Positions 9,242-18,700 of a stretch of 64,000 nucleotides of DNA are shown one piece after another. Within the stretch, counting starts at the first letter, position 1, and each line of letters opens with the position of its first letter. The notes below the pieces were generated by a model. The model made no database searches. It saw only the letters and a program-made list of their open reading frames with translations, and was not told where the DNA came from. This DNA is from SCN-69-37 sp044507065 (GTDB lineage: Bacteria > Acidobacteriota > Vicinamibacteria > Vicinamibacterales > SCN-69-37), in contig JBIQJY010000006.1 of NCBI GenBank assembly GCA_044507065.1, forward strand, positions 38,792-102,791. The letters run 5' to 3'. The position numbers were made by a program, and so were the translations under genes.

Positions 9242-12171
9242 TGGGATTCCGGCGCCTCTGCCATGCCGCGGTCGTCGTGGCGCTGCTCGTGCCGGCCATG
9301 GCCGTCGGCCAGACGCCCGCCGACGTTATCGGTCAGCGGGTGGTGGGCCTTCGGTTCGAGGTGGAGGGGCGCGTCGATACCACGCCGACGCTCGTCGAGT
9401 TGTCGGCCGTCCGCGTTGGCGAGCCGCTGCGACGCGAGGACACGCGCGCCACGATCGCCCGCCTCGACGGATTGGGGCGGTACGAGGGCATCGCGGTGGA
9501 CGCCCTCCCGGTCGAGGGCGGTGTCGAGGTGATCTTCCGCCTGACGCCGCGCCATCCGATCACCTCGCTCGACATCGTCGGAAACACCGGGATTCCGGCG
9601 TCGACGCTGCGTCGGCTGCTGCAGCAGCGGTACGGTGGCGTGCCGACGTCGGCGCGGATCTCGGCGGTCGAGAGCGTCACGGCGCAGTTCCTGCGCGACG
9701 AGGGATATCTCGATGCCCGCGTGACGGGTCGAACGGAACTGACGCACGATCCCGATGCCGCCTCGTTGATTCTCGACATCGAAGCCGGGCCGCAGGCTGC
9801 CATCCGCTCGGTGGACGTGCGCGGCGTCTCGCCGCTCTCGGTCGAGGAAGTCGTCCGTCGGTCGCGGACCGGCGTGGGCCAGCCCTATCGCCCGCGGCAG
9901 ATCGAGGCGGCACTGACCGAGATCGAGGAAGACCTGCGCCGTCGCGGTCACTACGAGGCCCAGTTGACGATGCAGGTATCGGTCGAGGCGCTCGACGGGG
10001 TGGCCATCCTCATTGGCGTGGATGCCGGGCCGCGCGTCGAAGTGCGCGTTACGCCGCAGGGGGCGCTGCCAGGCCGCGTCGACGAACTGATTCCGCTGCG
10101 CGCCGCCGGGTCGGCCGATGAGGATCTGCTGGAGGATTCCCGGGCACGTATCGAGCGTGCCCTCCGCGCCCAGGGCTACTGGCGGGCGCGCGCACCGTTC
10201 ACCCGCAGCACCGAGCAGAACGGGGCGTTGCTCGTGATTACGTTCACGATCGATCGCGGCCCGCGCTACTACGTCGAGCGCATCGACCTCCCCGAAGGCA
10301 CGTCGATGCCGGCGGCCGACATCCGTGAACTCATCGGCATGCGGCCGGGCGACGTGTTCGACGAAGACCGATTTCTGGTCGGCCTCTCGCGGGTCGTCGA
10401 CGCCTACCGTCGCGCCGGTCACTACGCGGTCCGCGCCGAGCCGACCTACGAGGATGTCGCGGGCGGATCCGCGTCGAGGGCCTCCGTCATCCTGCATCCC
10501 ACCATTACCGAAGGGCCGGCCGGCATCCTCGAGGCCGTGAACTTTTCGCTGGCGGGGACGCCGCTGGTGTCGGAAGCGACGCTGCTCGACGTCATGACGT
10601 CGCGCGTCGGACAGCCGTACGTCGAGCAGGAAGCCGCCCGCGATCTGTCGGCCATGCGCGCGCTGTACCTCGACCGCGGGTTCCCCTCGGCCGCCGTTGC
10701 CGTCGACCCGGTGTTCTCGGAGGACGGGCGTTCGGTCACGCTCAACGTGCAGGCGAGCGAAGGGACACGCGTGCTCATCGGCGATATCTCCGTCGTCGGC
10801 AACGAGCGGATCGCCACACGCGTGATTCTCGATGAACTGCGCCTCACGCCGGGCCAGCCGGCCGGCACGACCGCGCTCGACGAGGCCCGACGGCGGCTGA
10901 TCGACATGGGCGTGTTTCGCCGCATCACGCTCTCGGTGGCGGACCGGGCGCCGGGCGAATCGATCGGGCACGTGATCGTCAACGTGGTCGAGGCGCCGCC
11001 GACCGCGGCGGGGATCGCCGCGGGTCTCGAGGCGTCGCGTTACACGCGCGGGTTCACCGACCGGCTCGAGTTCGCACCGCGCGGGTCGTTCGAGATCAGC
11101 CGGCGCAGCCTGGGCGGCCGCAACCGGACGATCAGCTTCTTCTCGCGCGTGAGCCTCAGGCGTGACGACCCCGATCCCGAGGATGCCGCCGATCCAGATG
11201 CGTCGGGGGATACGCTGGGGTTCACCGAGTACCGGGTGGCTGGCACGTTCCAGGAACGGCACGCGTTCCGGTCGGACACCGATCTGCTGCTGGGTCTCGC
11301 ATCGGAGCAGGGGCATCGCACGAACTTCAATTTCATCCGCCAGCGCGCCAACGCCGAAGCCCTGCGCCAGCTGGGCGATGACCTGTCAGTGTCGGGTCGC
11401 TATGCGCTGGAGTTCACGCGGCTGTCGAACCTGCGCATCAGCGAAAGCGACAGGCCGCTGATCGACCGGCTGTTCCCGCAGGTCCGACTGTCGATGCTCT
11501 CGAGCGGCATCTCCTGGGACCGGCGCGACAATCCGATCGATCCCACGCGCGGCACGTTCGTGACGGCGGACATCGAGGCGGCCGCGCGCACGATCGGATC
11601 GCAGGTCGGCTACCTGAAGGCCTTCTTCCAGACCTCGGTTTTTCGGGGCGTCGACGCCGGGGCGAGGACCGTGGTCGCCGGGCGAGCCATGATGGGCCTC
11701 GCGCGCGGCTTCGAACGTGTGGTGGAAGTGGTGGATCCGGTCACGGGCCTCGTCACCCAGGCAGCCGTCGAGGATCTGCCGGCCAGTCAGCGATTCTTTG
11801 GCGGTGGCGCCACGACGGTCCGCGGGTTCCAGCTGGACCGCCTTGGCGTCGAAGAGATCCTCACGCCAGAGGGCCTGTCACGCGGCGGCAACGGCATCGT
11901 GGTGTTGAACGTCGAGGTGCGGCGCATCCTGACGCGGCTGTACGGGCGCGACCTGGGCGTCGTGGCGTTCCTCGACGGCGGCAACGTGTTTGCGCGGGCC
12001 ACCGACGTGGATTTCACGCGGCTGCGTGCGGCACCGGGCTTCGGCCTGCGTTACGACTCGCCGCTCGGACCGCTGCGGCTGGACTTCGGCTTCAAGATAC
12101 GCCCGAAGACATTCGACGGCCGCCGTGAGAACGGATGGGAGTATCACCTCAGCATCGGGGAGGCGTTCTGA
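9241..12171 (+). CDS. Omp85-family outer membrane protein with about seven POTRA-like repeats (BamA/TamA-like)
   Basis: 976 aa from ATG 9241, with a signal peptide of about 23 residues (hydrophobic run, then AMAVGQ). I count about seven consecutive POTRA-like units of 75-90 residues between residues 30 and 585, each with the pattern of beta strand, helix, helix-rich DEGYLDA / RRRGHYEA / AQGYWRA / RRAGHYAV / DRGFPSA and closing strands. The C-terminal 390 residues are an Omp85 barrel with RFFGGGATTVRGF and a final beta signal ending in F. E. coli BamA has five POTRAs and TamA three. The genomic partner (TamB-like) favours a TamA-type role, but a BamA-type role is possible. It overlaps both neighbours by one base. 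Confidence 0.85.
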   Translation: MGFRRLCHAAVVVALLVPAMAVGQTPADVIGQRVVGLRFEVEGRVDTTPTLVELSAVRVGEPLRREDTRATIARLDGLGRYEGIAVDALPVEGGVEVIFRLTPRHPITSLDIVGNTGIPASTLRRLLQQRYGGVPTSARISAVESVTAQFLRDEGYLDARVTGRTELTHDPDAASLILDIEAGPQAAIRSVDVRGVSPLSVEEVVRRSRTGVGQPYRPRQIEAALTEIEEDLRRRGHYEAQLTMQVSVEALDGVAILIGVDAGPRVEVRVTPQGALPGRVDELIPLRAAGSADEDLLEDSRARIERALRAQGYWRARAPFTRSTEQNGALLVITFTIDRGPRYYVERIDLPEGTSMPAADIRELIGMRPGDVFDEDRFLVGLSRVVDAYRRAGHYAVRAEPTYEDVAGGSASRASVILHPTITEGPAGILEAVNFSLAGTPLVSEATLLDVMTSRVGQPYVEQEAARDLSAMRALYLDRGFPSAAVAVDPVFSEDGRSVTLNVQASEGTRVLIGDISVVGNERIATRVILDELRLTPGQPAGTTALDEARRRLIDMGVFRRITLSVADRAPGESIGHVIVNVVEAPPTAAGIAAGLEASRYTRGFTDRLEFAPRGSFEISRRSLGGRNRTISFFSRVSLRRDDPDPEDAADPDASGDTLGFTEYRVAGTFQERHAFRSDTDLLLGLASEQGHRTNFNFIRQRANAEALRQLGDDLSVSGRYALEFTRLSNLRISESDRPLIDRLFPQVRLSMLSSGISWDRRDNPIDPTRGTFVTADIEAAARTIGSQVGYLKAFFQTSVFRGVDAGARTVVAGRAMMGLARGFERVVEVVDPVTGLVTQAAVEDLPASQRFFGGGATTVRGFQLDRLGVEEILTPEGLSRGGNGIVVLNVEVRRILTRLYGRDLGVVAFLDGGNVFARATDVDFTRLRAAPGFGLRYDSPLGPLRLDFGFKIRPKTFDGRRENGWEYHLSIGEAF

Positions 12172-12677
12172 TGACCAAGTCGCTCCTTCTGGTTGGCGCG
12201 ATCGCGTGCGCGGCCGGTCTGCTGGCCGTACCGCGCATGGCCCAGGCGCAGGTCGAAGTCGATCGCGTGGTGTCGCGAGTGAGCGGCCGCGTCATCACGC
12301 TGTCGGACGTTCGCCAGGCGAGCATGCTTCACCTGGTCGGCGACACGTCGTCGGATGATGCCGTGCTGCGCGCGCTCGAGAACCGGCTGCTGATTCTCGA
12401 TGAACTCTCCAGGGCGGCGCCGCTGCCGCCGGCGACCGACGAGGATCTCGGCGCGCGACGCAGCGAATGGCTGGCGGCGCTTGGCGGCGCGGATGCTGGC
12501 GCGCTGCTGGTTCGCGCGGGCATGGGCGAGGCCGATCTGAGCGCCTGGATGCGCGATGACGTCCGCATCAACGCCTACCTGCGTCGGCAGTTCGGCATGC
12601 TGACGGGACCCGAGCGCGAGAAGGCTACCGCCGACTGGGTGGCCCGGCTCCGACAGCGTGCCGACCTCCAGCCGTGA
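12171..12677 (+). CDS. Small exported SurA N-domain-like protein
   Basis: 168 aa from ATG 12171, one-base overlap with the Omp85 gene. A signal peptide (MTKSLLLVGAIACAAGLL...AQA) is followed by VEVDRVVSRVSGRVITLSDV, which resembles the start of SurA-type periplasmic chaperones (IVARVNGEVIT-SDV). The rest is helical with no parvulin PPIase domain. By position it may be a periplasmic helper for outer-membrane assembly with the two preceding proteins. The similarity is short, so the chaperone role is an inference. It ends 26 bases before the convergent glycan cluster. Confidence 0.65.
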   Translation: MTKSLLLVGAIACAAGLLAVPRMAQAQVEVDRVVSRVSGRVITLSDVRQASMLHLVGDTSSDDAVLRALENRLLILDELSRAAPLPPATDEDLGARRSEWLAALGGADAGALLVRAGMGEADLSAWMRDDVRINAYLRRQFGMLTGPEREKATADWVARLRQRADLQP

Positions 12678-12702
12678 CGCGCCGGCCCGACGGCCGACGG
12701 TG

Positions 12703-13971
12703 TCAGCGTCTACGGCGTGCGGCGATCAACTCCCGATAGAGGTCGATCTGGCGCCGGGCGAGTACGGGCCACGCGAAGTCCTGCTCCACGATCTCGCGGC
12801 TGCGGTGGCCCATTTCGACGAGGCGGGACGGGTTCGATGCGGCATCCGCCAGCGCCGTGGCCAGTGCACCCGCATCGTCGGGAGGCACGAGCCAGCCGTT
12901 GATACCGTCGCGGACCTTGTCGGGTAGCCCGCCGGCGCGTGATGCCACGATTGGGCGTCGATGGCCCATCGCTTCGAGCGTCACGAGCGAGCTGCCTTCG
13001 TACCGGGTCGGGTGCACGAATACGGACGCAGCCTCGTACCAGGCATGCAGGTCGGACTCGCTGGCTCGACCTGTCAGCACGAGCCGATCGGCGATGCCGT
13101 GGCGTTCGGCAGCCTGCTCGATCTCACGCCGGTAAGGTCCGGTTCCGACGATCACCCACTTCCATGGCCGATCGGCCAGCCCCGCCTGCGGTGCGGCCCG
13201 CCCGAGCGCCTCGGCCAGAACGTCGAACCCCTTGTTGTATTCGAGGCGTCCCACGCTCAACCAGACGAGGTCGTCGCCGCCGATACCGTAGCGTCCACGA
13301 ATGAGGCGGCCCTCGGCGGCCCCGGCCATTGAACCGAGTTCCATCAGGTCGATGCCGTTCGGGACCGTCCACACCTGATCGGGGCGCGGCTTCAGGTGCC
13401 GGGCGACCGTGGGTTCAAGCGCGACGTCGGTGGCGATGATGCGGTCGGCCCGTCGCGCCGCACGCCTGACGGCCCACCGCAGCGGCGTGTAACCGATGCG
13501 CTTGAGCGCCGCCTGGGTGGGCGCCGTGGCGCCGAACTCCTCGAGGCCCTGCGGATTGAGGACGAGCGGCACGGTGTGACGCCCGACCGTGGCGCCGAGC
13601 AGGCTGGCCCCGAATCCGTGGATCAGATCGACTTGCCCGGCGCGCGCCAGCCGCAGTGCGGCACGGCCCGCGCGCAGGCCGTAGAGCAGGTACGACGTGG
13701 ACCGATCGAGCACCGTGGTGCCCCGGCGATTCGCGCCGGGAAATGTCAGGTAGGTGACGTGGCGGATGTGGATCCGCGGTGATGCAAACGGATCGTCCGG
13801 ATGTTCACGGTTCACCGTGGGCGGCGGAACGATGAGCGTCACGTCGACGTCGTAGCCGGCGAGATGGCGCACGAGGTCGCGGACCGAGCGCTCGAGCCCG
13901 CCCGGGCGATGCAGCGGCATGACGGCGCGGGCGACGACCGCGACACGCAGGGGCGAGGCGATGTCAGGCAT
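12703..13971 (-). CDS. Glycosyltransferase family 4 (GT-B)
   Basis: 422 aa from ATG 13971. The N-terminal half has the GT4 acceptor-side pattern RPGGLERSVRDLVRHL. The C-terminal half shows VGRLEYNKGFDVLAEAL, GTGPYRREIEQAAERHG, and the donor-binding EX7E segment EGSSLVTLE, followed by ASRAGGLPDKV. It would transfer a sugar from a nucleotide-sugar donor to a lipid-linked or growing glycan at the cytoplasmic face. It overlaps the upstream glycosyltransferase gene by eight bases and is the last gene of a minus-strand cluster. Donor and acceptor are unknown. Confidence 0.88.
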   Translation of the reverse strand: MPDIASPLRVAVVARAVMPLHRPGGLERSVRDLVRHLAGYDVDVTLIVPPPTVNREHPDDPFASPRIHIRHVTYLTFPGANRRGTTVLDRSTSYLLYGLRAGRAALRLARAGQVDLIHGFGASLLGATVGRHTVPLVLNPQGLEEFGATAPTQAALKRIGYTPLRWAVRRAARRADRIIATDVALEPTVARHLKPRPDQVWTVPNGIDLMELGSMAGAAEGRLIRGRYGIGGDDLVWLSVGRLEYNKGFDVLAEALGRAAPQAGLADRPWKWVIVGTGPYRREIEQAAERHGIADRLVLTGRASESDLHAWYEAASVFVHPTRYEGSSLVTLEAMGHRRPIVASRAGGLPDKVRDGINGWLVPPDDAGALATALADAASNPSRLVEMGHRSREIVEQDFAWPVLARRQIDLYRELIAARRRR

Positions 13972-15256
13972 CACGTGCCGGGGCGGAAGTCGATGCCAGG
14001 ACCTGTCGGTAGACGCCTTCGATACGCGCGACGACGTGGGTGGCGGCGAAGCGCTCGTGTACGTCGACACGCGCCGAGGCGCCAAGCGTGCGGCGCATGC
14101 CGGCATCATCGACCATCGTGCGGAGGTCGCGCGCGAACCCGTCGACGTCATCGGAGAGCAGGCCCGTCATCCGGTGACGGACGATGTCGGTGGTGCCCCC
14201 GGTGTTCATGGCAACGATGGGAGCGCCGAGTGCGGCAGCTTCGATCAGCACCCGACTGAGCGACTCCGGCCCATAGGAGGGAAACGCGAGCACCGCGGCG
14301 TGCTGCATCCACGCCCAGACCGACGTGCGGTCGAGCCATCCGGTCACCCGCACGTCGAGGCGCAGCTGACGTGCCTGCGCCTCGATGCTCCCGCGCAGCG
14401 GGCCGTCACCCACCATCACGAGCGGCCACGGAATGCGGGCGCGGGCAAGGGCCGGCAGCAGGTACTGGACGCCCTTGTTGGTCGCCAGCTTGCCCACATA
14501 GAGGAGATAGGGCCCGGCCTGCGGCGACGTCGAGTGCATGAACGCCTGGTCGAGCGCATCCATGTCAATGGGGTTCGGAATCGTGTGCAGCGACGCCGCC
14601 GGGAGTTCGGGTGCGCGCTCGAGCAGGTCGCGTGCGATGGCCGAGCTGACGGCGATGACGGCGCTCGCCTGGGCGAGCGTCTGACGCTTGGTCGACAGGT
14701 TCGCGCGCATGTAGGGAATCAGCGGCCAGGCTGCCAGATGCGCAGCGCCCGCGCGCGGGCGGATACAGCGCGTCATCATGCCGGCCGAACAACCGGGACA
14801 GAGTTTCGGCTGCGACGGGTCGTAGATCAAGTCCGACCAGTAGCAGACCGGCCAGTAGTCGCGCACGGTGGCGACGACAGGGGTGCCTGAGCGGCGCGCC
14901 GCGCGAATGGACGGCACCGTGGTCATGACGTGCTGCGCGTGGACGATGTCAACGGGCTGCGCGGACTGGCGGTCGGCGAGCCACCCGTCGAGCCGCGACC
15001 AGAGCCGTTCGTTCTTGATCACGTTGCGCACGAACGGCACCCGCGGTGCGCGCAACTCGATGTTGGTGACGGGCACGCCGTCGTAGTCGGTCTCCGACAC
15101 CGCGTGCCGTTCGGTCACGACCGTGCGGACGACATCCACCTCGTGGCCGCGCGACAGCAGACCGCGCACGAGTTCCCACGTGCTCCAGCCGCTGCCGCCG
15201 CAATGGGGCGGAAACGAGTCGGTCACGACACGGACGCGCAGGGGCCGGCCAGTCAT
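13964..15256 (-). CDS. Glycosyltransferase family 4 with cysteine-rich insert
   Basis: 430 aa from ATG 15256, which shares ATGA with the upstream gene's stop. N-terminal PPHCGGSGWSTWELVRGLLSRGHEV marks a GT-B retaining enzyme. LLYVGKLATNKGVQYLLPAL, VGDGPLRGSIEAQ and GPESLSRVLIEAAALGAPIVA form the C-terminal donor half. Between them is a segment with four cysteines (CYWSDLIYD...LCPGCS...TRC), seen in some GT4 subfamilies and possibly a structural metal site. It probably adds a sugar to the same glycan as its neighbours. Confidence 0.87.
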   Translation of the reverse strand: MTGRPLRVRVVTDSFPPHCGGSGWSTWELVRGLLSRGHEVDVVRTVVTERHAVSETDYDGVPVTNIELRAPRVPFVRNVIKNERLWSRLDGWLADRQSAQPVDIVHAQHVMTTVPSIRAARRSGTPVVATVRDYWPVCYWSDLIYDPSQPKLCPGCSAGMMTRCIRPRAGAAHLAAWPLIPYMRANLSTKRQTLAQASAVIAVSSAIARDLLERAPELPAASLHTIPNPIDMDALDQAFMHSTSPQAGPYLLYVGKLATNKGVQYLLPALARARIPWPLVMVGDGPLRGSIEAQARQLRLDVRVTGWLDRTSVWAWMQHAAVLAFPSYGPESLSRVLIEAAALGAPIVAMNTGGTTDIVRHRMTGLLSDDVDGFARDLRTMVDDAGMRRTLGASARVDVHERFAATHVVARIEGVYRQVLASTSAPARDA

Positions 15257-16401
15257 CGCCCGCGGGCCAGGGCGCGCAGCCGCCGATCGAGCATGGCGCA
15301 GTGGGCGCGCCAGCTGAAGTCCCTGACTACGCGCGCGCGCGCGGCGGCGGCCATCCGTTGCCGCACGTCGGCGTCGGCCAGGTAGACGAGTGCGCGATCG
15401 AGCGCGCGGGGATCCCGCGAGTCGTAGAGCATGCCCTCGGTGCGATGCTCCACGAGTCGCTTGAGGCGCGGAAGGGCCGGCGCCACCACGGGGAGTCCCA
15501 CGGCCATGTACTCGAAAATCTTGAGCGGCGACCAGTAGAAACCGAGTCGAAGCGGTGCGTGCTTGATCGGATCGAACGGCGCGACGCCGATGTCGGCGGC
15601 TGCCAGTGCGGCCGGCAGGGCGCTGTGGGGCAGCGCGCCGGTAAATGTCACGCCCGGGAGGTCGCGTGCCGCACGCTCGGCAGCGCCGCGCTCCGGACCA
15701 TCGCCGATGAAAACGGCACCAAACCGGTTGTCGCCGGCCTGGTGCAGGCGTGCGAGCGCCGCCGACAGGTGCACCGCGCCGTGCCACGAGCGAAAGGCCC
15801 CGGCAAACACGCAGATGATCCGGTCGTCGGTGCGCGTGAACGGCACGTGGCCCGCCGCGTCCGGCGAAAAGTGGTCGACGTCGGCGCCCCACTCGATCTC
15901 GAGGACACGACGGCGTTCCACCCACGGCGGGAGGATGTCGTGGGACGTCGTGACGAACAGGTCGACACGCCGGCAAATCCGATCGCGCCAGCGTCGCATG
16001 GGCTCGAAGAGCATGGCCTTGTCGATGCGCGACTTGAGCGATCCGGGATAGTCGATGATTGGTGCGTTGACCTCGAGCACCGCAGGCAGGCCCAGCCGAT
16101 CGGCGGCCATGACGCCCTCGCCGCCGAAGTTGTAGTACCGCTCCATCACCACGTCGGCGCCGACAGCGCGTGCCAGCCCGACGACCGCGTTCGTTCGTGC
16201 CCACCGCAGTTCCGATCGGCCGAGAGGCGGCCCCATGGCATGCCAGTGCACGGCGCCGGCCGGCCAATCGCCGCCCGGCTGCGTCGCGACGTGCACCTCG
16301 TGGCCGAGCGCGGCCAGGCCTTCGGCCACGGCCTGCACGTGGACCGATCCGCCGAGTGTCCCGGGCACGTGCTGATCGAGCGCGGCGTAGAGGATCCGCA
16401 C
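15253..16401 (-). CDS. Glycosyltransferase family 4
   Basis: 382 aa with a GTG start at 16401, one base after the methyltransferase stop. N-terminal GGSVHVQAVAEGLAALGHEVHVAT fits a GT4 acceptor half. C-terminal motifs are FAGAFRSWHGAVHL, FIGDGPERGAAE, and WSPLKIFEYMAVGLPVVAPALPRL. The last motif is nearly the same as in the glycosyltransferase at 17467-18648, so the two may use related donors. It is part of the co-directional minus-strand glycan cluster. Confidence 0.87.
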   Translation of the reverse strand: MRILYAALDQHVPGTLGGSVHVQAVAEGLAALGHEVHVATQPGGDWPAGAVHWHAMGPPLGRSELRWARTNAVVGLARAVGADVVMERYYNFGGEGVMAADRLGLPAVLEVNAPIIDYPGSLKSRIDKAMLFEPMRRWRDRICRRVDLFVTTSHDILPPWVERRRVLEIEWGADVDHFSPDAAGHVPFTRTDDRIICVFAGAFRSWHGAVHLSAALARLHQAGDNRFGAVFIGDGPERGAAERAARDLPGVTFTGALPHSALPAALAAADIGVAPFDPIKHAPLRLGFYWSPLKIFEYMAVGLPVVAPALPRLKRLVEHRTEGMLYDSRDPRALDRALVYLADADVRQRMAAAARARVVRDFSWRAHCAMLDRRLRALARGR

Positions 16402-16402
16402 G

Positions 16403-17470
16403 TCAGCTCCGTACCTCGACGCCGGCCGGTGGCTTGCGCAGCAGCGCGAAGAATGGCCCGGTGCGAATCCGGCCGAACAGCCAGAGGTCCAGTTTCATCG
16501 CGCCGGTCGCCGCCCGCAGCGCCCAGTAGACGGCACCACCGCGGCGGACCTGCGCCTGTGCGGCCTTCCGCGCCGCACGTACCGGCGCCGACGCGTCGGC
16601 ATCCGCCGCCGTCGCGGGCAGCCGCTGCGCCTGTCGCCGTGCCAGCCACCGCTCGACCATGCGCGCGACGACGTTCTCCATGAACGCGCCGATGATGGGG
16701 GAGTAGTAAGTCACGCGTTCGACCCGGAAGCCGCAGTCGGCGGCGACCCGATGCAGGTGGTCGTGATCGGTCAGCGGGTTGAGATGATCGGACTTGCGCA
16801 GCCGCTCCTGCCGCAGGTCGACAAGACCGATCCGTTCCAGGCCGTGGGCCAGCTGGTTGACCAGGCGAACCCCCCGCGCCGGCCAGCCGTTCTTCCGGAC
16901 GTGCGTGTAGATGAACAGCGCGCCGCCAGGCGCGAGGACGCGGCTGGCCTCGGTCAGGACATCGTGCAGCGCCTGCGGTGACAGGTGCTCCATGACATCG
17001 AGCGACCAGGCCTTGTCGAACGCGTTGTCGACGAGCGGCAGGCGACGGAGATCGCCGAGGATGAGGTCGGCGTGTTCAATCGCCTCGGCAGCGAAGAACG
17101 GACTGATGTCGACGCCGAGAATCGATGCGCCCGAGGAAGCGTTCCAGACGATCGCGCGACCGCTTCCGCATCCCAGGTCGACGATGCGATCGTCGGGGCC
17201 GGGTCGAAGGAAATGGCGCAGCATGTCGTTGCGAATCTTGGAGCCCAGTACCGGCGGCGCAATCGACTCGTGACGTGCGTCGGCGTGCAGGTCGTGGTCG
17301 AGGTATTTCGTCTGTTCGGTGAAATCGGCGGCCGGGCGCAGGTCGAGGTAGCCGCCCGACGCCGCGAACCGTCGATTGCAGCGCGTACACACCATCGCAT
17401 GGTCCGCGCGGGCGAGGCCGCCCGAGCAGTCGGGGCACTGCACGAGTTGCGTCACGATGGACGAGATCAT
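16403..17470 (-). CDS. Zinc-ribbon class I SAM-dependent methyltransferase
   Basis: 355 aa from ATG 17470, overlapping the upstream GT4 stop by four bases. A short N-terminal zinc ribbon (CPDCSGGL...CTRCNRRF, residues about 12-35) precedes a class I methyltransferase fold: IVDLGCGSGRAIVW (SAM loop), LGVDISPFFAAEA, SLDVMEHLSPQALHDVL and APGGALFIYTH. The C-terminal about 100 residues are rich in A and R and may contact the membrane or partners. In a glycan cluster it probably methylates a sugar or lipid-linked intermediate; a quinone or other small-molecule substrate cannot be excluded. Confidence 0.82.
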   Translation of the reverse strand: MISSIVTQLVQCPDCSGGLARADHAMVCTRCNRRFAASGGYLDLRPAADFTEQTKYLDHDLHADARHESIAPPVLGSKIRNDMLRHFLRPGPDDRIVDLGCGSGRAIVWNASSGASILGVDISPFFAAEAIEHADLILGDLRRLPLVDNAFDKAWSLDVMEHLSPQALHDVLTEASRVLAPGGALFIYTHVRKNGWPARGVRLVNQLAHGLERIGLVDLRQERLRKSDHLNPLTDHDHLHRVAADCGFRVERVTYYSPIIGAFMENVVARMVERWLARRQAQRLPATAADADASAPVRAARKAAQAQVRRGGAVYWALRAATGAMKLDLWLFGRIRTGPFFALLRKPPAGVEVRS

Positions 17471-18648
17471 GCCGCGGCGTCCTCGAGCGCGGCTTCGAGC
17501 CGTTCGGCGCGTACGGCCCACGTATAACGCGGGGCCAGCGTGGCCGCGCCGGCGGCCAGTCTTCCGGCCAGGGCGGGATCGGTCGCCAGGCGACCAATCG
17601 CGCCCGCCAGATCGGCTGGGTCGCCAGGCCGCACCAGCAGGGCCGACTGGTCGTCGGTCAGCACTTCGCGGATCGCCGGCAGGTCCGACGCAACAATGGG
17701 ACGTCCCATCGCGAGGTATTCGAACAGCTTCAGCGGCGACGTGTACCGTTCGGAAATCGCCGACGCCGTATTGGGCAGCACCAGCATGGACGCGGCAGCG
17801 AGCCGCGGTGCGACCTCCGACGGCGGCAGGTGTCCCGTGAACGTGATGCGCGATGCGAGACCCAGCGAGCCGGCCAGCTGTTCCACCCTGGCGCGATCCG
17901 CCTCGGCCGGGTGCCCGCCCACGATGAGTCCCTGCACGTCGGGCACGGCCGCCAGTGCGCGAATCAGGACATCGACGCCCTTCCAGGGATAGAGGTGGCC
18001 GGCGTAGGCGACCACGACGGGACGCCTGGCGGGGTCGTAGGGCGGCAGTCCCAGCGCGTCGGCACCGGGCCCGCCGTCAGCGACAACATGCACATGCGCG
18101 CGCGCGCCGAAACGCGACTCGAGTTCAGCGGCGAGTGCGGCCGTGATCGTGACGTAGGCGGCAGCATGTCGCCATACGCGCGCCTCACGCCTCGACAGGC
18201 GGCGCAACTTGGCGGCCGACGGTGCGAGCTCGGGCCGTCCGAGCAGTCGTGGCATTTCGGCGCTCACGACATCGGCGACGCCGTGCGACTCGTAGACCAC
18301 GCGGGCACGACGCGTCAGCGGCACCTGCAGAAGGAACGCCGCCAGTCCCAGATCGCGAGTGAGGATCACGCCAGGCCACCGCGAAGCGATGGCGCCGGCT
18401 TCCACGAGAAAGCGCATCCGTCGCAATCGTGCGTCGCGCGGCGCCGGGATGGTCCGGATCGTCAGGCGATCGGGCCGGGTTCCGCCATAGAACGCATGCG
18501 GATCACGCGGTACCGGCGCGGTATCCGGGCGCACGACGAGTGTGACGTCGTGCCCGCGCGCCGCCAGCGCGCGACACGTCGCCATCGTCTGGGCGCCGTT
18601 GGCGCGCTCTATGGGGAACCTTGTGTCGGCAAGATACAAAACGGTCAC
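17467..18648 (-). CDS. Glycosyltransferase family 4
   Basis: 393 aa with a GTG start at 18648. The N-terminus MTVLYLADTRFPIERANGAQTMATCRALAARGHDV is of GT4 type. C-terminal motifs are YAGHLYPWKGVDVLIRAL, VGGHPAEADRARVEQLA, FTGHLPPSEVAPRLAAA, and YTSPLKLFEYLAMGRPIVASDLPAIREVL. It starts the tightly overlapping five-gene run that continues to 12703. 52 bases separate it from the upstream membrane protein gene, where I see no convincing -35, so read-through from upstream is possible. Confidence 0.88.
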   Translation of the reverse strand: MTVLYLADTRFPIERANGAQTMATCRALAARGHDVTLVVRPDTAPVPRDPHAFYGGTRPDRLTIRTIPAPRDARLRRMRFLVEAGAIASRWPGVILTRDLGLAAFLLQVPLTRRARVVYESHGVADVVSAEMPRLLGRPELAPSAAKLRRLSRREARVWRHAAAYVTITAALAAELESRFGARAHVHVVADGGPGADALGLPPYDPARRPVVVAYAGHLYPWKGVDVLIRALAAVPDVQGLIVGGHPAEADRARVEQLAGSLGLASRITFTGHLPPSEVAPRLAAASMLVLPNTASAISERYTSPLKLFEYLAMGRPIVASDLPAIREVLTDDQSALLVRPGDPADLAGAIGRLATDPALAGRLAAGAATLAPRYTWAVRAERLEAALEDAAA

Positions 18649-18700
18649 GATTCTGGAAACATTCCTAGTCTATCCCGCGGTCGACGCGTCGTCGGCCGCG

